From NCBI GenBank assembly GCA_022539475.1, contig VCMS01000130.1, forward strand, positions 1-64,000: a stretch of 64,000 nt of DNA. Direction: 5' to 3'. How positions within the stretch are numbered: position 1 is the stretch's first letter; each line of letters starts with the position of its first letter. A program made the position numbers and the translations under genes. Below, one piece after another: positions 58,840 to 64,000 of this stretch. Under the pieces are notes generated by a model, which did not search any database, had not been told where the DNA came from, and was given only the letters and a program-made list of their open reading frames with translations. This DNA comes from Gracilaria domingensis (Eukaryota > Rhodophyta > Florideophyceae > Gracilariales > Gracilariaceae).

Positions 58840-60927
58840 ATGAAGAGACGGTCCTCCGGCCGCGTCCGCAGCGCCGCCGCCGCCGCCAAGAGACGCGCCG
58901 TCGCCGTCGCCGCCGACGCCCCGCCCGCCGCAGCCCCCCCCACCGCCCCCGACATGACGCACGCCACCGAGCCGCAGGCGCCGCCGCCCGCGCCCGCCGC
59001 GCACGACGTCGACCAGTACTCGCTGGTGCGCGTCGAGGATCACTCGGCCGATCACAACCCCGACTTCAAGTTCTTCTTCCAGAAGGATGGCCACGGCGTC
59101 ATCAACCCCCTGCACGACATCCCGCTCTACGCCGACAAGGCCGCCGGCGTGCTCAACTTCATCTGCGAGATCCCGCGCTGGACCAACGCCAAGCTCGAGC
59201 TGCACACCAAGAGCGCGCTGGCGCCCGTCGTGCAGGACATGAAGAAGGGCAAGAAGCGCTTTGTGCACAACGTCTACCCGTACAAGGGCTACATCTGGAA
59301 CTACGGCTGCTTCCCGCAGACCTGGGAGGACCCCACCCAGGTGCACATGGAGACCGGCGCGCTGGGCGACGGCGACCCGCTGGATGTGTGCGAGATTGGC
59401 GGCAAGGCCTGCCGCATTGGCGAGGTCATGCAGGTCAAGGTGCTGGGCGTGCTGGGCATGATTGACGAGGGCGAGATGGACTGGAAGGTCATTGTCATCA
59501 ACGTCAACGACCCCATTGCCAGTGATCTCAACGACGTCCACGACTTGTACCGCGTCTTCCCGGGTCTCTTGCACGCCACCTTCTCGTGGTTCCGAACCTA
59601 CAAGGTGCCGGACGGCAAGGCGCTCAACCTGTTCGCCTTCCGCGAACAGGTGCAGAGCGCCCATTACGCCATGGAGGTCATCGAAGAGTGTCACCAGAGT
59701 TGGAACAAACTCATTACCGGCGTTTTGTCCCATAAAAACATCAACTGTGTCAATACCACGCTTAAAGACTCTGCCAAGTACGCGCCGCCGGAGAAGGCGC
59801 GTCAGGTTGTGGACCAAGCTATCAAGGACATGGAGGCCAAGGCCGATGCCGCCGCCCCCAACTCCCTTGGCCGCTCCAGCTCGTGGTTGGATATGACCGT
59901 CATTCCACCCCCGCAGTTTGAGGACGCGTCCAAGGGCGACTCTGCCGTCAAGCCTATGATGACCATCAAGAGGTTCAGCACCGAGTTGCAGCGAAAGTTC
60001 CCGCATGGCTCCAACGATCTCAGCTTGCTGATCACCGAGCTTGGCGTGGCGTTCAAGTGTGTGAGGGCGCAGCTTTGCGACGCCCCGAATGCCAACTTTT
60101 CGGCGTTGGCTTCGTTTGCCAACTCTCAGATCCATGCGTCGCTCGCTTCCTCGGGCCTTTGTTGCCTCATCTTCAGCTCCATTTCCAACCAGCCCATGGC
60201 TCTGGAAGCTGGTACTGATGTTGGTAACTACATTGTCGTGTACAACCCGCTGTGCGGTGTGCCTGGAGCTTCGCTTGGTTCGATTTTCTCTGTATATTAT
60301 CGAAAGTCCGCACCAGGTAAGGAGGGTGATACCGCCGATCTTTTGCAACGGCCTGGTTTTGAACAGGTTGCTGCGGGGTATTGTATGTATGGTTCCTCTA
60401 CCTATCTGACGTTCAGTATGGGCTACGGCGTTCATATCTTCACGTTGGATAACGTATCGGGACATTTTGTTCTCTCGAAGCAGCATGTGCATACGCCGGC
60501 GACTGGCCCGATTTACTCGGTGGACACTTCGGTGCTACCGAACGTCGTCGACGGCGTTGCCAAGTTTGTGGACGAGCTTGAGAGTGACGGCAGCGGGAAG
60601 AAGTTCAGACATTTGAACAACCTTGTGGCCAACTTCCACAACGTGCTTACCAAGGGCGGTATTCTGATGCTGCCCGGCCCGCAGAAGAAGGATTTGGCCA
60701 AGTTTTTGTCGGAGGCGGCGCCGCTGGCGTTCGTGGCCAGACAGGCGGGCGGTAGAGCCAGCGTCGGGAAGAGAACGCTTTTGGAGCTGTCGGCGTGGAG
60801 CCTGGAGATGAGCGTGCCGCTGTTTGTTGGCTCGGCGAAGGACGTGGATCGTCTGGAAGAACTTGTGCTTGGACACGCGATTGAAGAGAAGAACAAGGTG
60901 GATCCGAGCAAGAACCTTAGGATTTAG
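58840..60927 (+). CDS. Inorganic pyrophosphatase fused to a fructose-1,6-bisphosphatase-like pseudoenzyme domain
   Basis: The protein is 695 residues from the ATG in CGGCCATGAAG. An earlier in-frame ATG (58744) lies only 41 bp after the MMADHC stop, and a later one (MTHATE) is also possible. Residues 60-320 are a family I soluble pyrophosphatase of eukaryotic type: HDIPLYAD, CEIPRWTNAKLEL, FPQTWEDP, the metal-binding DGDPLD (about 177-182), DEGEMDWKVI and FPGLLHATFSWFRTYKVPDG. After a 50-residue linker, residues 372-690 follow FBPase throughout: NYIVVYNPLCGVPGASLGSI, VAAGYCMYGSSTYLTFSMGY, GVHIFTLDNVSGHF, TKGGILML, EAAPLAFVARQAGGRAS and VPLFVGSAKDVDRLEELV. The catalytic DPLDGSSN is NPLCGVPG and the acidic loop is SISNQP, so FBPase activity is most unlikely. 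A regulatory sugar-phosphate-binding role is inferred. Location not clear. Confidence 0.9.
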   Translation: MKRRSSGRVRSAAAAAKRRAVAVAADAPPAAAPPTAPDMTHATEPQAPPPAPAAHDVDQYSLVRVEDHSADHNPDFKFFFQKDGHGVINPLHDIPLYADKAAGVLNFICEIPRWTNAKLELHTKSALAPVVQDMKKGKKRFVHNVYPYKGYIWNYGCFPQTWEDPTQVHMETGALGDGDPLDVCEIGGKACRIGEVMQVKVLGVLGMIDEGEMDWKVIVINVNDPIASDLNDVHDLYRVFPGLLHATFSWFRTYKVPDGKALNLFAFREQVQSAHYAMEVIEECHQSWNKLITGVLSHKNINCVNTTLKDSAKYAPPEKARQVVDQAIKDMEAKADAAAPNSLGRSSSWLDMTVIPPPQFEDASKGDSAVKPMMTIKRFSTELQRKFPHGSNDLSLLITELGVAFKCVRAQLCDAPNANFSALASFANSQIHASLASSGLCCLIFSSISNQPMALEAGTDVGNYIVVYNPLCGVPGASLGSIFSVYYRKSAPGKEGDTADLLQRPGFEQVAAGYCMYGSSTYLTFSMGYGVHIFTLDNVSGHFVLSKQHVHTPATGPIYSVDTSVLPNVVDGVAKFVDELESDGSGKKFRHLNNLVANFHNVLTKGGILMLPGPQKKDLAKFLSEAAPLAFVARQAGGRASVGKRTLLELSAWSLEMSVPLFVGSAKDVDRLEELVLGHAIEEKNKVDPSKNLRI

Positions 60928-60929
60928 AT

Positions 60930-62460
60930 GGGTGTGGAGGTGCTTCTTCCTTGTTCTGCTTGCGGGGCTGTGTTCAAGTCACGTGGGTAGGGGGTGGAGC
61001 ATATCGAAGCGCTTCCATACATTTTGTTTCGTTTGTACGATACGCTGATGTCCCGTTAAATTACTGGTTTGCTGCATTTGCAGTCTGTCAAATATGTGTA
61101 TGGATACCGTCGGTATCAGCTCTCACCCGCAACAGCTCTGAAAGGCACGCGAGGGAGTCGTGTGAGACCAAAGCCGAGCCGTGCTGCATGACGTTCACAG
61201 CGGTCAACACTTCTCAATCCCTTTCACTCCTGCTCCTACGTCCCCAAAGTAACACATATGCGCGCGCGTGTGTTGCACGTCCAGGGGTGGGTTCACGTTT
61301 ACCACCGCAGACTTAGGTTGGCAGTATCCACGTCAGCACAAGACGAGAATGGGCCTTGATGCTGCTTGCACTTCGCTGGTGGGTGTGCGTAACAACCTGA
61401 TAACCTCTCTCTCGCAAAGTCGTACTTGCGGGAACACAAAACCACTAGGTCACATGTCCGCGTGAACTGTGGGGAGTGCGCATCTGTGCATCGCATAGGA
61501 GTCTGCCACATCGCTGGTGTTCGCTATGCCGAAGGCAGTGTCTTGGTACTGTTCGGTATTCTGCAAACACGAGCCTGTGCCTGAAATACAGTTCCCAGGG
61601 GTCTTCCAGACTACCGCAGATAGATACCTACCAGGGGTACCTTCGTGCCGTCAACTTTCGCTGTCTCCTCCTTATCCAGTAAAGGAACGGGGAGACATAC
61701 AACGCCAAGCTACGCAACAACATCATGTTGACCCATGATGGATCTCTGGATTCATTGAATCTCACCATTGTAGATGTCATCTAAAGAAAAAGATTGGTGG
61801 CCATTGGCCACCAATCTTTTTCTTTTTTTTCTTAGACGTTTAAGATCGCCCACATTCTTAAAAATGCCTTTTTATCAAACGGTTGTATGATTTCCACAAA
61901 TTGTTTTCATTTCGTGTCGTGAAAGGCAGAAATGAGCGCCGACAGATTTGACTTATTCTGTCACGAATATCCCTGTCTTCGTGACCCGAACGATTTAAAA
62001 GGTGAAGAGAGCAAAGTCCTGACTAGCACGGATTACTCTTTGCCTGTTCATGTCAAATGCACTTTGTTATGCCTACAAGTAAGTTAGGAACAGTTTGCTA
62101 TCGACAAATTGTACCACAAATGTGTGGACGAAAACGCTGAAGAACTCAAATGCAGTTGAGTGAGATAACCTTCTTTACTATATGTTTGTTGGTTTCAAAA
62201 TTGACCAGTTGACAGCTCCCCTCGTGCATTCTCTGCGTGTATCGGAGGTAACTACTATGAAAATCAGAAATGCGAGTTCAACGGGCCAAGGCAGTGATGT
62301 GACTCCCATACGCTCTTGTTTTGACTTTCACAGACTTTGATAAGAAATGCAAACAGAATGCAGTCATCTTTCTTTTGCAGCGGAGAAATGCAACACGTAT
62401 TAGAAGAAGCAAACAAGACCACGAACAGAAGAAAGCCACACTTCGCAGAGAGGATTTCAT
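60930..62460. other. Intergenic region with a long palindrome
   Basis: No supported gene; frames up to 123 codons without motifs. It contains the 43-bp palindrome at 61783-61825. Confidence 0.5.
61783..61825. repeat. 43-bp near-perfect palindrome followed by a T run
   Basis: A 21-bp arm (61783-61803) is the exact reverse complement of 61805-61825, with one central base. The core is GGTGGCCAtTGGCCACC flanked by A/G-rich and T/C-rich arms. Five further T residues follow. It could be a foldback, a small element remnant, or a transcript hairpin with a U-tract. Confidence 0.9.
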
Positions 62461-62474
62461 CCGGTGGCCAAACA

Positions 62475-62482
62475 TATAAAAG
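62475..62482 (+). promoter_or_regulatory. TATA box of the DHEHG gene
   Basis: TATAAAAG, 109 bp before the ATG at 62584; the same box and spacing as at 38435. Confidence 0.75.
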
Positions 62483-62583
62483 CCGAGTCCTTCTTGGGAT
62501 AGACGAGCACGACAACTCTCTCATCCTACCATCTCTCATCGCATCAGCACTTTCATCTGATTCTTTTGACGTTGGCCTCCAAT

Positions 62584-64000
62584 ATGAAGAAAACATTCTG
62601 TCTTCTCTTCGTCCTTCTTATTATAATCGTTTTACAGCCGGGGAATGCTGTGGAGTTCCCGGAATACAATCACGAGCAGCATCCTTTGCATGCTCTGGTG
62701 GCGCCTAGTGCCAGAATTGAACCAGTCATCATGAAGAAATACGCACGTTATGTGCACAAAACAGGGTGGACGGCCGAACGGATGATGTTCGTGCCTAGAA
62801 CCGCCAGTTATCAGGATATCTGGAGAAAGAGCCGTCTGGGAAACAATCTGGACGCATTGTTTATTGTAGGGACCTCTACTCGGTCTCCGACGCCCTACGT
62901 CAAGGTGAAATTGAACGCGGAGGCAAGGGTGTTCTTACTTTTGAGTGGGAAGTCGCAAACGTTCAGGTCTCCGCGAAATAGGACCAGCATCAATGGTTTG
63001 CTGCCAAAATGGGAGCACGCACGGTGGGTGAAGTCAGTAACCGGAGAGCGTATATCTGTAGGGGACCCTGAAAGGTTCGGGGGAAACGTCAGTCTTCCAG
63101 CCCAGGGCCTTATCTTGGAATCCTTGGTTCCCGATGGCGAGGAAATTGTGTTGCCCCATCCTAGCTCCGTATCTGTCGAAGGTCGACCATGCCAGCGATT
63201 TACGTTATTGTTCGCCAGAGCGGATTCCAAGAGAGTAACGGCTTTCGATTACCCCCAGCGACCGTTGAACGTCTTGAACTTGGCAAAGGGAAAGGTTGTC
63301 CCCACCACCGCAGTGGCACCGAATGTCAGATGCCCCACATGGCTGCACGATCTGTATCTAACGCCAACTAGGGATGCCGACATCGCTCAGCGTCACGGTG
63401 AAAGAATTTTCTGGCGCACTTGGCACCCCTCGATCGACCCACTGTTCTGGTGCTATTATGATCATGAGCACGGAAGCTACCCGGGGAAGTACCGACCTCC
63501 GTTCCATTATACGGCATTCAAAACGGAGGATCCCGCCACCTCTAGCGGAAGGCAGGCCGAATCACATAACGGCTTCAAGGTCTTCTCCTTTGCTTTGAAG
63601 TCGCAACAGAAGTTCATCGTGATGGCCGTCCACATGCAAGTTTCGATGGCGAGACGTTTCACCACGCGCTTCCATACTATAGTGTTTGCGGTGCTGGACA
63701 AAAGCTGGAGGTTAGAGGCGGAGGTACAAATGAAGGTGGACTTTGGAGCTGCTGTAGTGACTTGGGCGAACCGGACTGAACAGGTGATAAGCGCTGTCGA
63801 TGCTCAGATTGCGAAAGAGCTCGACGAACGTCAAGTGCTCGCTCGTCGGCGCTTTAACCTGTTGAATGTGGACAATCACTACCCGTCCTCGGTGGACCAG
63901 CGGTATCTGCTGCACAACTTTCTGAAAGCTGGGGTCGGGAACGAACGGGAAGTGCTGAAAGGAATTTATGAGCATTGGCGCGCACCCTTGAACTCTTGTC
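62584..64000 (+). CDS. Secreted protein with DHEHG motif, partial (runs off the window)
   Basis: The frame is open from the ATG at 62584 to the window end (472 codons) without a stop, so the C-terminus is missing. It begins with a clear signal peptide (MKKTFCLLFVLLIIIVLQPG, cleavage near GNAVEF). A first part of about 240 residues is beta-rich without a recognised domain. From about residue 245 a conserved-looking block appears: CPTWLHDLY, RTWHPSIDPLFWCYYDHEHG, PPFHYTAF, SHNGFKVFSFAL, FIVMAVHMQVSMARRFTTRF. The clustered His, Asp and Glu suggest metal binding, perhaps an extracellular oxidase- or hydrolase-like site. The block recalls uncharacterised secreted proteins of fungi and bacteria, but I cannot name a family. 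The TATA box at 62475 supports the start. Confidence 0.78.
   Translation, partial: MKKTFCLLFVLLIIIVLQPGNAVEFPEYNHEQHPLHALVAPSARIEPVIMKKYARYVHKTGWTAERMMFVPRTASYQDIWRKSRLGNNLDALFIVGTSTRSPTPYVKVKLNAEARVFLLLSGKSQTFRSPRNRTSINGLLPKWEHARWVKSVTGERISVGDPERFGGNVSLPAQGLILESLVPDGEEIVLPHPSSVSVEGRPCQRFTLLFARADSKRVTAFDYPQRPLNVLNLAKGKVVPTTAVAPNVRCPTWLHDLYLTPTRDADIAQRHGERIFWRTWHPSIDPLFWCYYDHEHGSYPGKYRPPFHYTAFKTEDPATSSGRQAESHNGFKVFSFALKSQQKFIVMAVHMQVSMARRFTTRFHTIVFAVLDKSWRLEAEVQMKVDFGAAVVTWANRTEQVISAVDAQIAKELDERQVLARRRFNLLNVDNHYPSSVDQRYLLHNFLKAGVGNEREVLKGIYEHWRAPLNSC

Noticed and set aside
57519-58967. Upstream extension of the TPT frame to 874 codons
   Set aside because: GC-rich sequence keeps the frame open, but the extension is Arg/Ala low-complexity and overlaps the MMADHC gene. 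The ATG at 57518 gives a normal-length translocator with a transit peptide.
58828-60492. 554-codon minus-strand ORF
   Set aside because: Antisense to the pyrophosphatase/FBPase-like gene, which matches known families throughout.

Overview
The window looks like nuclear DNA of a multicellular red alga (florideophyte-like). The case rests on a secreted GH16 galactan hydrolase with an intact EIDMLE catalytic motif, a plastid triose-phosphate/phosphate translocator, a plant-type COP1 ubiquitin ligase, carotenoid and tocopherol pathway pseudogenes, very few and very short introns (77-84 nt, one with a perfect TACTAAC branch site), TATA boxes close to start codons, and gene islands separated by long repeat-rich stretches. 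The species call is inference; no marker gene was compared.

Left part (1-16 kb). Positions 1-5 kb are gene-poor, with a diverged CCCTAACAC repeat block at 3.0-3.4 kb. A GC-rich graveyard (5.4-9.0 kb) holds decayed host genes, among them a phytoene desaturase fragment and, right beside it, a phytol/farnesol-kinase-like pseudogene. A 666-residue unidentified ORF follows (9.5-11.5 kb). After it comes a broken Ty1/copia-like retroelement fossil (12.2-15.2 kb).

Middle (16-35 kb). This is a cluster of six zinc-finger MYND genes and pseudogenes. Two copies are nearly identical arms of a 1.73-kb inverted repeat with a foldback palindrome at one end. Paralogues share a core promoter and a 3' hairpin. 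Between the arms lie an 872-bp hAT transposon remnant with an 8-bp target duplication and the most striking gene of the window, a spliced gene joining a WWE domain, a degenerate uracil-DNA-glycosylase-like domain and an ADP-ribosyltransferase domain.

Right part (29-51 kb). Scattered single genes are mostly secreted: a 734-aa secreted protein, a small Ala/Pro-rich protein, a protein with a VVMDDLFYGEP ending, a His-Me-finger nuclease and a Cys-rich membrane protein. A solitary 5S rRNA gene lies at 35.5 kb. Long stretches show nothing convincing.

Gene island (51-61 kb). Tightly packed: GH16 enzyme, COP1, TPT (minus), a cobalamin-trafficking MMADHC homologue divergent from TPT, and an unusual in-frame fusion of a soluble inorganic pyrophosphatase with a fructose-1,6-bisphosphatase-like domain whose metal-binding motifs are lost. 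A 43-bp near-perfect palindrome follows. A secreted DHEHG-motif gene then runs off the right edge.
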